This document shows, in pieces, positions 27,673 to 34,942 of a DNA stretch of 60,922 nucleotides. The DNA is from an uncultured Ruminococcus sp. Lineage in GTDB: Bacteria; Bacillota; Clostridia; Oscillospirales; Ruminococcaceae. The position numbers and the translations under genes are program-made. Numbering within the stretch: the stretch's first letter is position 1; the number at the start of each line of letters is the position of its first letter. The notes under the pieces were generated by a model. That model did no database searches. It was not told where the DNA came from and was given only the letters and a program-made list of their open reading frames with translations. The stretch lies in assembly GCA_947627175.1 (NCBI GenBank), contig CANQVA010000010.1, forward strand, positions 1 through 60,922. The letters are read 5' to 3'.

Positions 27673-27774
27673 TCAGACCGCACCGGTCATCATGTTCTGG
27701 AGTACGGGAATAAGTACAATTGCAAGCAGAATCAGTCCAAGTCCGGACATCAACTGTTTCATGCCTTGACTTTT
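27673..27774 (-). pseudogene. 3' fragment of the split Maff2 gene
   Basis: The minus strand reads (K)SQGMKQLMSGLGLILLAIVLIP and ends QNMMTGAV then stop at 27673. This is the C-terminal membrane segment of a Maff2 family protein, which normally follows the phrase EGYGNDNPGAK. That N-terminal phrase is found at 34,548 and above, so the gene was cut between the codons for NPGAK and SQG by the nested element. An internal ATG at 27762 could in principle yield a 29-residue peptide, but there is no properly spaced ribosome site. Confidence 0.8.
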
Positions 27775-27800
27775 ACGACAGTAGGCATAAAGAAGTTTTA
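27771..27800 (+). repeat. Left end (attachment junction) of the nested element
   Basis: The sequence ACGACAGTAGGCATAAAG (from 27775) continued by AAGTTTT is the inverted counterpart of the right end near 34,522-34,547. Over 26 positions, 20 match, with a perfect core ATAAAGAAGTTTT. The bases just outside restore the Maff2 frame when joined. The layout fits the half-sites of a serine recombinase, which bind as imperfect inverted repeats around a short core (here probably AA). Confidence 0.7.
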
Positions 27801-27942
27801 AGAAATTTAAAGTTAAGACAGGTACAGCAGGCTATTTCACTTTGATTTTTAAATCAAATCTTATAAATGTTGAATTTATAAACGATATATTCTTTACAAA
27901 ACAATAAATTTCAAATTATTCTGGCTGATTTGAAAAATAATC

Positions 27943-27971
27943 TTGATAAAATTATGAAATTATGATATACT
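27943..27971 (+). promoter_or_regulatory. Sigma-A promoter of the secreted CBM/dockerin operon
   Basis: TTGATA and TATACT are 17 bases apart. Transcription would start near 27978 and run through a structured leader of about 95 bases into the gene at 28073. Confidence 0.8.
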
Positions 27972-27973
27972 GT

Positions 27974-28071
27974 GTATAGTAGTTATTGTGGGATGGTGCA
28001 TATTCGCATTGTAGCTACTATACAGTAAATCTATTTGAAGTGTATGAGGTGCAAACACCAGACACTTCAAG
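27974..28071 (+). promoter_or_regulatory. Structured 5' leader with two long hairpins, candidate cis-regulatory RNA
   Basis: GTATAGTAG (27974-27982) pairs perfectly with CTACTATAC (28015-28023) around a 32-base loop that contains GGGATGGTGCATATTCGC. A second stem, TTGAAGTGT (28035-28043) with ACACTTCAA (28062-28070), encloses GGTG-CAAA-CACC. The ribosome site AGGAAGG follows only about ten bases later. I could not match this to a riboswitch class I know (c-di-GMP, preQ1 and THF considered). It may be a binding site for a protein or a new element. Confidence 0.45.
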
Positions 28072-28072
28072 A

Positions 28073-29179
28073 ATGAGGAAAGGAAGGTTATGCATTATAA
28101 AATTTAAGAAGACATTTGTGTCTGCCTTGGCGGCAACTCTGTGTATTACTTCAATTCCATTATCAGCAATTAATGTGGCTGCTGATGATGCAAAAGTTTA
28201 CACATATGACGATTATACCGTAGAATACAGTATTACCAATTCATGGGGTAATACAGATGCAGTAAATGTTAAAATCACCAATACAGGCAATAATCCAATC
28301 GAAAACTGGATGCTGTACTTTGAACCAAATGGTGATATTACGAACATTTGGAATGCACAGGAAGCAACCAGTTCGGGTGGCTATACCTATTATAAGAATG
28401 CAGGATATAATTCTCGCATTTCTACCGGCTCATATGTTACATTTAGCTATTTTGTTGATGACTGTGTAGGAGTTCCCGAAGATTTTCTGATGTGTCAGAA
28501 AAGAGCAGAGAAAAGTAGTGGTTATTCTGTCATTGTTTCAGAAGATCAATCATGGGGTAATGGATTTAATGGCACTATTACATTGACCAATGATTCTGAT
28601 GTTGCTATTGAAGATTGGGAACTTACCTTTGATACAAACTTCACGATTACAGAGATAACCAGCAGTTGGTCGGGTACTATGACAACTCTTGAGCCATACA
28701 GTTATATGCTGAAAGGTTCATATACCAATGTAATCGCTCCTCATACAAGTGTTCAGCTTGGTTTCTCCGGTGTTAAGAATGGCACACCTGAAATTATTTC
28801 TTCAACACTTACAGAAGTGGTAGTGGATGAAGATTTATTATTTGAACTAACCGTTCTCCGAGATGATTGCGTTGATTGGAGTGAATTGCCAGACAGCGAT
28901 GATGACGGGTTACCTGATGAATATGAATCTGACTACGGTTGTATCATCAATAATCCTGACTCAGATGGTGACGGATTACCTGACGGATATGAAATTCTGA
29001 AGGTAGGTTCAGATCCAGCTGATGCACATTCACTTGATACTACCCTTACAGATGGACAGTTTGATAATGATTCCGATAGCCTTACAAATTATCAGGAATA
29101 TCAATTGGGGACAGATCCGTTAGTAGCTAATTCTGATTACGATGGATTAACGGATGGACAGTATTCTGAGGAGGATTAA
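28073..29179 (+). CDS. Secreted protein with two CBM-like modules and calcium-binding repeats
   Basis: This secreted protein has the signal peptide FKKTFVSALAATLCITSIPLS. Two beta-sandwich modules resembling family 2-type cellulose-binding modules follow, the first with EYSITNSWGNTDAVNVKITN and IENWMLYF, the second with EDQSWGNGFNGTITLTN and IEDWELTF. The end carries thrombospondin-3-like Ca-binding repeats (DSDDDGLPDEYE, DSDGDGLPDGYE). It ends there without a catalytic domain. The start is unsettled: ATG 28073 is in frame but lacks a ribosome site. The best site, AGGAAGG, precedes an ATG at 28090 that is out of frame by two bases, and an ATT at 28094 is in frame. The dockerin gene follows three bases after the stop. 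Confidence 0.8.
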   Translation: MRKGRLCIIKFKKTFVSALAATLCITSIPLSAINVAADDAKVYTYDDYTVEYSITNSWGNTDAVNVKITNTGNNPIENWMLYFEPNGDITNIWNAQEATSSGGYTYYKNAGYNSRISTGSYVTFSYFVDDCVGVPEDFLMCQKRAEKSSGYSVIVSEDQSWGNGFNGTITLTNDSDVAIEDWELTFDTNFTITEITSSWSGTMTTLEPYSYMLKGSYTNVIAPHTSVQLGFSGVKNGTPEIISSTLTEVVVDEDLLFELTVLRDDCVDWSELPDSDDDGLPDEYESDYGCIINNPDSDGDGLPDGYEILKVGSDPADAHSLDTTLTDGQFDNDSDSLTNYQEYQLGTDPLVANSDYDGLTDGQYSEED

Positions 29180-29182
29180 AGA

Positions 29183-30514
29183 ATGCAAAAACGTGCTATT
29201 TCAATTTTTATTTCATTATCCATTCTCTTCTCACTTTTTGGGGGGATTTCAGTGTCTGCTGCAGCATATACGTCTGATGATTATTTCGTTCTTACCTTAA
29301 CTGATAATTCTAATTATATGATTGAAAAGTATACTGGAACAGACTCTATTGTAAGTATACCAGCATCTGTAAATGGAATAAAAGTTACAGGAATTGGGGC
29401 GATGGCATTTTCTCATAATGAAGCAATAACAGATGTATCTATCCCGAATTCAATTGAGTATATTGGTGATTGTGCATTTTCAAATTGCAAAAAATTAACC
29501 AGTATTTCTTTTTCTGATAACATAACTACAATTGAAAACAACGCTTTCAATGGATGTGTATCTTTGACGGAAATTACGTTGCCTAATTCGCTAAGAAGAC
29601 TTTGCAGTTCTGCTTTCCGTAATTGTACTAATCTTGAAAAAATTTCATTTAATTCCGAATTTCAAAGTGTTGGTTATGATGCGTTTACTAAAACAAAGTG
29701 GTATGATGATCAAGAGGAAGGATATATTATCTTTTCAAATGTATTGTATGGTTATAAAGGAAATATGTCGAACGGTGAAATATTAGAAATCTCCGACAAT
29801 ATAACCTGTATCGCCGAATGTGCTTTGAGTAATCAAGTCAATCTTTCAAATGTAATTTTCCATGACGATATTCACAATATTGGTTGGGGGGCATTTGAAA
29901 ATACCGGAATTGAGGAATTAGAGATACCACCTATTTCTGCTATAAAAGAGCATACATTTTACAATTGTAGCAAATTGAGAAGCGTTACCATACCAGACAC
30001 AGTTAAAGATATTGATTTTGGTGCTTTTGAAGGCTGTACTTCTCTGAGTGAAGTACGTTTTACAGGAAATCAAATCAACAGGATAGGTATGATGGCATTT
30101 AATAATTGTGCTTCTTTAAAACAAGTAACATTGCCCAAATCAATCACATCAATAGGTCAATGGGCTTTTGGATATTATGACAGTGAACATGATGGATGTG
30201 AAATCATTTCTTATCCGATAGAAAATTTTACCATTTGCGGATATTCTGATACTTCAGCTGAAACTTATGCAAAAGAAAACCACTTTATGTTTATTGAATT
30301 AACTGATGATAATGCTTTAGGCGATGTCAACGATGACGGTTCTTTTGGTGTTAATGACGTTGTGATGCTTAATAAATGGCTTTTGGCAGTACCTGATACA
30401 CATCTCAATAACTGGAAAGCAGCAGATTACAATAGTGATAATAGGCTTGATGTATTTGATTTATGTTTGATGAAAAGAGCTTTGATTGAAAGTAATCATA
30501 CAAATACTGAATGA
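29183..30514 (+). CDS. Secreted BspA-like leucine-rich-repeat protein with C-terminal type I dockerin
   Basis: This 443-residue protein has a signal peptide (RAISIFISLSILFSLFGGISVSAAA). About eight BspA/LRR_5-type repeats, such as IGAMAFSHNEAITDVSIPNSI and IENNAFNGCVSLTEITLP, span residues about 60-350. The C-terminus (about 375-435) is a dockerin with two Ca-binding segments (GDVNDDGSFGVNDVVMLNKW and DYNSDNRLDVFDLCLMKRAL). Dockerins bind cohesins of a cellulosome scaffold, so this protein is probably displayed on the cell surface and may bind plant or host surfaces. GAGGAGG precedes the ATG. It is co-transcribed with the CBM-like gene and carried by the nested element. Confidence 0.92.
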   Translation: MQKRAISIFISLSILFSLFGGISVSAAAYTSDDYFVLTLTDNSNYMIEKYTGTDSIVSIPASVNGIKVTGIGAMAFSHNEAITDVSIPNSIEYIGDCAFSNCKKLTSISFSDNITTIENNAFNGCVSLTEITLPNSLRRLCSSAFRNCTNLEKISFNSEFQSVGYDAFTKTKWYDDQEEGYIIFSNVLYGYKGNMSNGEILEISDNITCIAECALSNQVNLSNVIFHDDIHNIGWGAFENTGIEELEIPPISAIKEHTFYNCSKLRSVTIPDTVKDIDFGAFEGCTSLSEVRFTGNQINRIGMMAFNNCASLKQVTLPKSITSIGQWAFGYYDSEHDGCEIISYPIENFTICGYSDTSAETYAKENHFMFIELTDDNALGDVNDDGSFGVNDVVMLNKWLLAVPDTHLNNWKAADYNSDNRLDVFDLCLMKRALIESNHTNTE

Positions 30515-30588
30515 ACGCTAATCCAAAAACCATAGCCTATTGGCACACCTGTTTTCCGTTCCACACAAGTCCATTTCAGCATTGTGGT

Positions 30589-30605
30589 GCATACCACAAC
30601 AGACA
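30589..30605 (+). repeat. 17-bp direct repeat, copy 1 (other copy at 31241-31257)
   Basis: GCATACCACAACAGACA recurs at 31241-31257 with one mismatch (GCATACCACAACAGGCA). The two copies bracket the membrane-protein gene at 30648-31205. This first copy is also half of a small palindrome, TTGTGGT-GCAT-ACCACAA. It may mark a recombination joint. Confidence 0.5.
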
Positions 30606-30647
30606 AAAACCGGTTTGAAAGCGTAATTATTGAAACGGAGAGATATC

Positions 30648-31205
30648 ATGAAGAAAAACGGATATACAGTCATAAGAAACCCATTGGACGACTATGATTT
30701 CAGCTTTTTTCGATGCCACGCAGCAGAGATTGGTGCATATGGAATCGGATTTATTATCTTCCTATTAGTTTGTGCGTTATTCGTTTGCTCTACAGAGAAT
30801 GATAGCGGTTGGAATGTTCTCCGTGAAAACATTTATATTCCGATAATTTGTTCGGTTCCATTGTTTTTACTCGGTATAAGTATGACATTCAGAATCAGGC
30901 GAGTGAAAAGAATCATTGCAAACGGAAAAAAGGTAGACGGTGAAATAGTTTCTTATCGCAGAACACACATTAACTATGCCATAGGCAGTCGTGCTCCCAA
31001 AAAACCTAATTACACCATTCTGAAGGTAAGATTTCATGATAACGGTAATCAGGAATGTGCCGTAGGTGTTGGGCATAAGCTGCCTGAAAAAGTTCTTGCT
31101 TCTCCTTGCTGTACAGTGTATATCTTAAATGATAATGTATTTGTAACTGATTTCCACCTGAGAAAAAAAGGAGATCCTCAAATATCTTTTGAACTGAAAG
31201 AATGA
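30648..31205 (+). CDS. Two-helix membrane protein, DUF3592-like
   Basis: This 185-residue protein has two membrane helices (IGAYGIGFIIFLLVCALFV and IYIPIICSVPLFLLGISMTF). A C-terminal soluble domain follows, with RVKRIIANGKKVDGEIVSY and NYTILKVRFHDNGNQECAVG, a beta-rich pattern seen in DUF3592 proteins. GGAGAG precedes the ATG at 30648. It stands alone in the nested element, bracketed by a 17-bp direct repeat. No function can be assigned. Confidence 0.65.
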   Translation: MKKNGYTVIRNPLDDYDFSFFRCHAAEIGAYGIGFIIFLLVCALFVCSTENDSGWNVLRENIYIPIICSVPLFLLGISMTFRIRRVKRIIANGKKVDGEIVSYRRTHINYAIGSRAPKKPNYTILKVRFHDNGNQECAVGVGHKLPEKVLASPCCTVYILNDNVFVTDFHLRKKGDPQISFELKE

Positions 31206-31240
31206 TCTTTCAATAATTCATGCCCCCCTTGAAAGACAGC

Positions 31241-31257
31241 GCATACCACAACAGGCA
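31241..31257 (+). repeat. 17-bp direct repeat, copy 2
   Basis: GCATACCACAACAGGCA differs at one base from the copy at 30589-30605. It lies just after a hairpin (CTTTCAA with TTGAAAG, about 31206-31235) that follows the membrane-protein gene. Confidence 0.5.
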
Positions 31258-31327
31258 GATACCCTATTAGAACAAATAACCGCAAGCTCTTGTAAATCTC
31301 TGTAATACGTCAAATCAGGCTTGTGCA

Positions 31328-31678
31328 ATGGCGTGGTTGCCTTTTGAAGATAGAATTGCGAATGCAAGTGAAACGCTTGTGTTAAAATACAGTCCTGATT
31401 GGAGTGGTGTAAGAGAAACAATTCATCCGATATTTATTCCTGAATGTTATGGGAAACAATTTGAACTTATTTGCCATGAAGAATATCCTATAAATGTACA
31501 TTTTACACGAAAAAGCTGGAACGGCAGAATGAAAGCCTGCCGAGGGATAGGAGCTTCTCTGTCGGGAGATGAAATAAACGCTTGGGAACAAGAACATTTG
31601 AAACTTTTATCCGAAATTGCTCCTGAAGAATTTGATGTTTTGCATTATGCTGCTATTGCAGAGCTGAAAAAGATATAA
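31328..31678 (+). pseudogene. C-terminal fragment of a class I SAM-dependent methyltransferase
   Basis: This 116-residue ORF has phrases typical of the C-terminal third of a small-molecule SAM methyltransferase (AWLPFEDRIANASETLVLKYSPDW, FTRKSWNGRMKACRGIGASL, HYAAIAELK). The N-terminal Rossmann domain with the SAM-binding motif is absent. There is no ribosome site before the ATG, and the frame is open only a short way upstream, so it is a remnant. Its 3' end overlaps the convergent MobC gene by 26 bases, which suggests it was joined to the MobC end by recombination. Confidence 0.65.
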
Positions 31679-32321
31679 ATATCCTATGCCTCATTTCTGC
31701 ATTTTCCTGTTCCGATTTGCCGGATATTTTTGAATTATTCTGCTGCTCGGAATGGTTCTGCCGAACACATAAAAGCTCTGACAAGTGTATGATTTCGGGT
31801 CTTATTTCCGTCAACAATGTATTCAAGCGATTCACGCACCGAACGCCTGACCGAATGCAATTTAGTAACTGCCATATTTCCTCCAATTTTGCTTTCATTT
31901 CGGCAATATCTTCATCATAAATTTTCCCACTTTTGTTGGCTCTGAGGGCGATTTGATTTACATTCGCTGAAAGCCTTCTGATTGCTCCAACAATACTGTC
32001 CATATCGCTCTGGGCTATCATCAGAAAACGACTTGCTTTCGCACACTCTCGGACATAGCTGGACTTCTTCATTCTGAGCAGTTCAGTCTGTCTGCAAATT
32101 TGCTTCCATTCGATGTCATTAAAGCGAATATTCAGCGTGTGATTTTTTCGCTGATTTCTGCCGTTCAGATACGCTTTTTCGTCCTCTGTCAAATCAAAAT
32201 TGACCGTTTCAAGCACGTTGTCAAGTTCTTCTTTCAGGTTGTCACGGCTGTAATTCAAGGCAAGTTCTTCTCTGTCCTTGTGACCGTAATCACGCTTGTA
32301 ATTTTTCTCTGCTTTTGTCAT
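31653..32321 (-). CDS. mobC: MobC-family relaxosome protein
   Basis: This 222-residue protein has the MobC core KNHTLNIRFNDIEWKQICRQ (ribbon-helix-helix-like start) and SSYVRECAKASRFL, then SANVNQIALRANKSG. MobC proteins bind oriT and help the relaxase melt and nick the DNA. AGGAG precedes the ATG at 32321. The region after about residue 160 does not look like the normal C-terminus, and the relaxase gene expected just downstream is missing. The gene therefore probably survives as a remnant of the mobilization module. The oriT-like region lies directly upstream. Confidence 0.8.
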   Translation of the reverse strand: MTKAEKNYKRDYGHKDREELALNYSRDNLKEELDNVLETVNFDLTEDEKAYLNGRNQRKNHTLNIRFNDIEWKQICRQTELLRMKKSSYVRECAKASRFLMIAQSDMDSIVGAIRRLSANVNQIALRANKSGKIYDEDIAEMKAKLEEIWQLLNCIRSGVRCVNRLNTLLTEIRPEIIHLSELLCVRQNHSEQQNNSKISGKSEQENAEMRHRIFISFSALQ

Positions 32322-32339
32322 AAAATCTCCTTTCATTTT

Positions 32340-32460
32340 GACCGCTTCGGCGGTCTTTTTCTTTCGGGGGTCTTAGGGGGAATTTTCCCCTGACAAGCAG
32401 GTGTATTTTGTCCACTTCTCCGAAAAGTGGCACAAAAAACCGTGCTTGCAATATGAGTTT
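32340..32460. other. Putative oriT region upstream of mobC
   Basis: A 120-base stretch is packed with inverted repeats: GACCGC-TTCG-GCGGTC (32340-32355), GGGG-AATTTT-CCCC (32377-32390), CCACTT with AAGTGG (32412-32430), and CAAGCA (32394) with TGCTTG (32443) around the third. The region sits directly before mobC, where oriT lies in many MobC/relaxase modules. No nick site can be assigned from sequence alone. The rest of the gap up to the promoter at 32694 is AT-rich, and I see nothing else in it. Confidence 0.45.
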
Positions 32461-32693
32461 GTCCATTTTTTGAGGTTTCTTGCCTGTATCTGCATTTCAG
32501 CGGATTTTTTTGCTTTTGTGGTTCTTGAAAATGTCCCTCTAATATATAACCGAGATTTTTGAGGTTTTGACATCAATTTTCTGAAAAGTTTACAATTTGT
32601 TCATGGTAATTTTCCCTTTCGCATAGTTTCAACATTGAATTATTGTTGATGATGACGTTGACTCTATAAGGAAAAAATTTTTCAGAAAAAATA

Positions 32694-32722
32694 TTGCTTT
32701 TTCGGGGAAGATATGGTATAAT
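32694..32722 (+). promoter_or_regulatory. Sigma-A promoter of the Syd/SUKH-2-like gene
   Basis: TTGCTT and TATAAT are 17 bases apart. The 36 bases from 32691 resemble those of the promoter at 37874 (27 of 36 positions by hand alignment), including the shared run CTGGTATAATT/ATGGTATAATT. Confidence 0.75.
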
Positions 32723-32792
32723 TGAAATGATAAGCAGACAGTTGGTTTAATATTGAGACTTGAAATATGTCCCATAAAGCGGAGGTTTAATT

Positions 32793-33353
32793 ATGAAAAA
32801 GAGCATTACAAATGCTATGAAAGAATACTATTCAAAAATTAAAGATTACTCTTTTTTCGCTCCAGATTATTTTGATGCTATTTCCCAAGAGATACTGTAC
32901 GGATATAAAACAGGCAACTATTTAATTAAAAAGAATTCCACTGAAAATTTTGATATTATATCCGAAAAATTTAATATCGAAGTCTCAGAAGAAATAAAAG
33001 AGTATTATTCCTACTGCCATCCGTTTATTGCAGGTCAGCATAAAATAAGTCCATATAAAACAGAAGCTATAATTTTATATTCCGCTATTAATCCAAACAT
33101 TATTGATAATCTGGTTAAAGATATAGAATTTTGGATAAAATATAATCTGATTGATATAGATAAGTATTTTCCTATTGGAACTATAACTTACATCGGTTCA
33201 TACGTTGTCATGGAGAGAAAAACAGGACACATTTATGTGGAATATGGTTTTGCTGATGATCCGGCAGATGATAAAGAGGGTGAATTGTATCCGATTCCTC
33301 TTGCTAAGAGTTTATCTTCTTTAATCTGCGAATTAGAACCATACTGGCACTAA
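32793..33353 (+). CDS. Syd/SUKH-2-like immunity-type protein
   Basis: This 186-residue soluble protein follows the pattern of the Syd (SUKH-2) family: EEIKEYYSYCHPFIAGQHKI, a central IIDNLVKDIEFWIKYN, IGTITYIGSYVVMERKTGHIYVEY, and a C-terminal LAKSLSSLICELEPYW that matches the family's end. Syd binds SecY in E. coli, while many Firmicute members are predicted immunity proteins of polymorphic toxins. GCGGAGG precedes the ATG. No toxin gene is adjacent, so it would be an orphan immunity gene. Base composition is more AT-rich than the ICE genes around it. The family assignment is by recall of Syd and not by search. Confidence 0.6.
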   Translation: MKKSITNAMKEYYSKIKDYSFFAPDYFDAISQEILYGYKTGNYLIKKNSTENFDIISEKFNIEVSEEIKEYYSYCHPFIAGQHKISPYKTEAIILYSAINPNIIDNLVKDIEFWIKYNLIDIDKYFPIGTITYIGSYVVMERKTGHIYVEYGFADDPADDKEGELYPIPLAKSLSSLICELEPYWH

Positions 33354-33395
33354 ATAGTCTGATTTTCGTATCTGTAAAATAATATACTCCTATCC

Positions 33396-33426
33396 AATGC
33401 AGAGCCACACTAGTTCTGCATTTTTT
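33396..33426 (+). terminator. Rho-independent terminator of the Syd-like gene
   Basis: AATGCAGA pairs with TCTGCATT around a 11-base loop and is followed by TTTT. It lies about 40 bases after the stop codon. Confidence 0.7.
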
Positions 33427-33539
33427 ATGTCCGATTCAAAATTCCCCATAACAATTTCACGATAAGAAAAGTTATATGGCGCACTCAATTTCGTGCGCAA
33501 TGCGAATAGACAAATCACTGAAACTGCGCTTTGAAATAA

Positions 33540-34490
33540 AAGGCTAATATTTCTCGCTGGGGTACACAGACGATTTGCCACATTCTTGAAAAGCCTGAAT
33601 ATTGCGGTCACACGGTCAATTTCCGCACGCATATGAAGTCTTACAAGGTTCATAAAATCGTGTATAATCCGCAGGACGAATGGCAGATTTTTGAGAATAC
33701 ACAAGAGCCAATCATCAGCCAACAGGAATTTGATTTAGTGCAGGAACTCCGCAAAAACAAGCGTAGATTGCAGAGATTCGACACGGTGAATCCATTTGCG
33801 GGAATGGTTTATTGTGCCGATTGTGGCGAAAAGATGTACCTGAGCAGACGGAAAAATGAACGCCCAGAACAGGAACATATGCGTTGCTCGACTTACGCAA
33901 AGGAACAGGACAAATGCACGGTTCACTATATCAGGACTTGTGTGCTGAATGAAATTGTTCTTGGTGAAATCAATAAACTGTTGGAAAATGTGAGGGCGAA
34001 TGAGGAAGAATTTATCCGTACGGCGATGAAAAATTCCACGGCAAAACAGTCCGCTGAATTGAAAAAAGCAAGGAAAACACGCACGCAGTCCGAAAAAAGA
34101 ATTGCCGAACTCGACCGTCTGTTCACAAGACTTTATGAGGACAATGTTTCGGGGAAAATTTCCGATGAGCGTTTTGAAATGATGTCGGCAAATTATGAGG
34201 ACGAACAGAAACGTCTGAAAATCGCCGTTTCTGAACTGACGGCTTTTATTGATTCCGCTGAACAGAAATCCGCTGACGTGACAGCATTTCTCGCAATTGT
34301 GAGGAAATACGAACATATCACGGCAATTACTCCCGAAATTATGCACGAATTGATTGAGAAAATCATCGTACACGAGGCGGACAAGTCGAGTGGTAAGCGT
34401 ACACAACAAATCGACATCTATTTCCGCTTTGATGTTGCGGTTTCAAGCGTGACAACGGAAACAAGGAAATTTGGCAGAAAGACTGCATAA
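33540..34490 (+). pseudogene. C-terminal half of a large serine recombinase (catalytic domain lost)
   Basis: The open frame begins just after an in-frame stop at 33537. It reads WGTQTICHILEKPEYCGHTV, the recombinase-domain motif of large serine recombinases. The zinc ribbon (CADCGEKM about 20 codons before RCSTYAKEQDKC) and the long coiled coil with a DUF4368-like end follow. An internal ATG at 33633 gives a 285-residue product. The N-terminal catalytic domain (about 150 residues with the active serine) and the start of the recombinase domain are missing and are replaced by unrelated sequence with the Syd-like gene. The recombinase ends 57 bases before the element boundary, the usual position. 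No catalysis is possible from this fragment. Confidence 0.85.
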
Positions 34491-34521
34491 TCGCTATGTT
34501 ATGCGGTCTGATTCAGGAGAT

Positions 34522-34550
34522 GAAAAACTTCTTTATTGCTATGGGCGTTT
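34522..34550 (-). repeat. Right end (attachment junction) of the nested element
   Basis: Read on the minus strand, the end is ACGCCCATAGCAATAAAG continued by AAGTTTTT. It matches the left end at 20 of 26 positions. The Maff2 N-terminal part is joined at the AAA of its GCG AAA codons. Confidence 0.7.
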
Positions 34551-34858
34551 CGCACCCGGATTGTCATTGCCGTAACCTTCGAGCAGATTGACCACGCCCC
34601 ACACACCGACACCTGCACCGATCAGGCAAATAACAGATTTCAGGACGGTACATGCAGTTGTAATGAATGAAGAAGTATCACTGCACCTGTTGCTGCGGCA
34701 TCGCCTTCTGCAAATGCCTGTGTCATGGACATTGGGAGCATACATGCAAATGTTGTTGCCGAAAGGATCATCTTCTTTGCAGTCCTGCTGCCCTTTGTAA
34801 GCCACTTGTGCTTTGGTTCGATTGCGGAATTCACCGCAGAAATGTTCATGTTTTCCAT
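34539..34858 (-). pseudogene. 5' part of Maff2 family gene, frameshifted and interrupted
   Basis: The first frame (from ATG 34858, AAAGGAG upstream) reads to MTQAFAEGDAAATGAV, including a signal-like hydrophobic region, and then goes out of phase. The other frame continues SFITTACTVLKSVICLIGAG, then VWGVVNLLEGYGNDNPGAK, the Maff2 signature, and stops after RP at the element boundary. One missing T near 34,680 (GTTGAT to GTGAT) explains the frame change. Maff2 proteins are small membrane proteins between VirD4 and VirB6 in Tn1549-like elements, probably pilin-like or channel components (inference). With two lesions the gene is dead in this copy. This may block conjugation, since the gene is conserved in position. 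Confidence 0.8.
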
Positions 34859-34942
34859 AGGTAAAAGTCTCCTTTAATTAAAATAAATTTGTCCGCAGTT
34901 TCGCCCGATTTTCTCTGTATTTCGGGTTCTTCACCGTCTGAG

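Larger units (their letters stand above)
27775..34547. mobile_element. Degenerate nested mobilizable element inserted in Maff2
   Basis: This 6.8-kb insertion splits Maff2 inside the ICE. Its ends are a 26-bp imperfect inverted repeat. At the right end lies the C-terminal half of a large serine recombinase, and inside are a MobC gene and an oriT-like region. This is the toolkit of Tn4451/Tn6104-type mobilizable transposons that use a host conjugative element. The recombinase catalytic domain and the relaxase are missing, so it cannot move unaided. Most of its length now carries plus-strand cargo: two secreted proteins (one with a dockerin), a membrane protein, a methyltransferase fragment and an immunity-like gene. 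The order of events (insertion, then replacement by cargo) is inference. Confidence 0.75.

Noticed and set aside
28040..28060. Known riboswitch (preQ1, c-di-GMP or THF type) in the CBM operon leader
   Set aside because: The conserved cores of these classes are not present; only generic hairpins can be supported.
33735..34409. Minus-strand ORF of 224 codons
   Set aside because: It is the antisense of the serine recombinase fragment; its sequence is Phe/Cys-rich and shows no family pattern.
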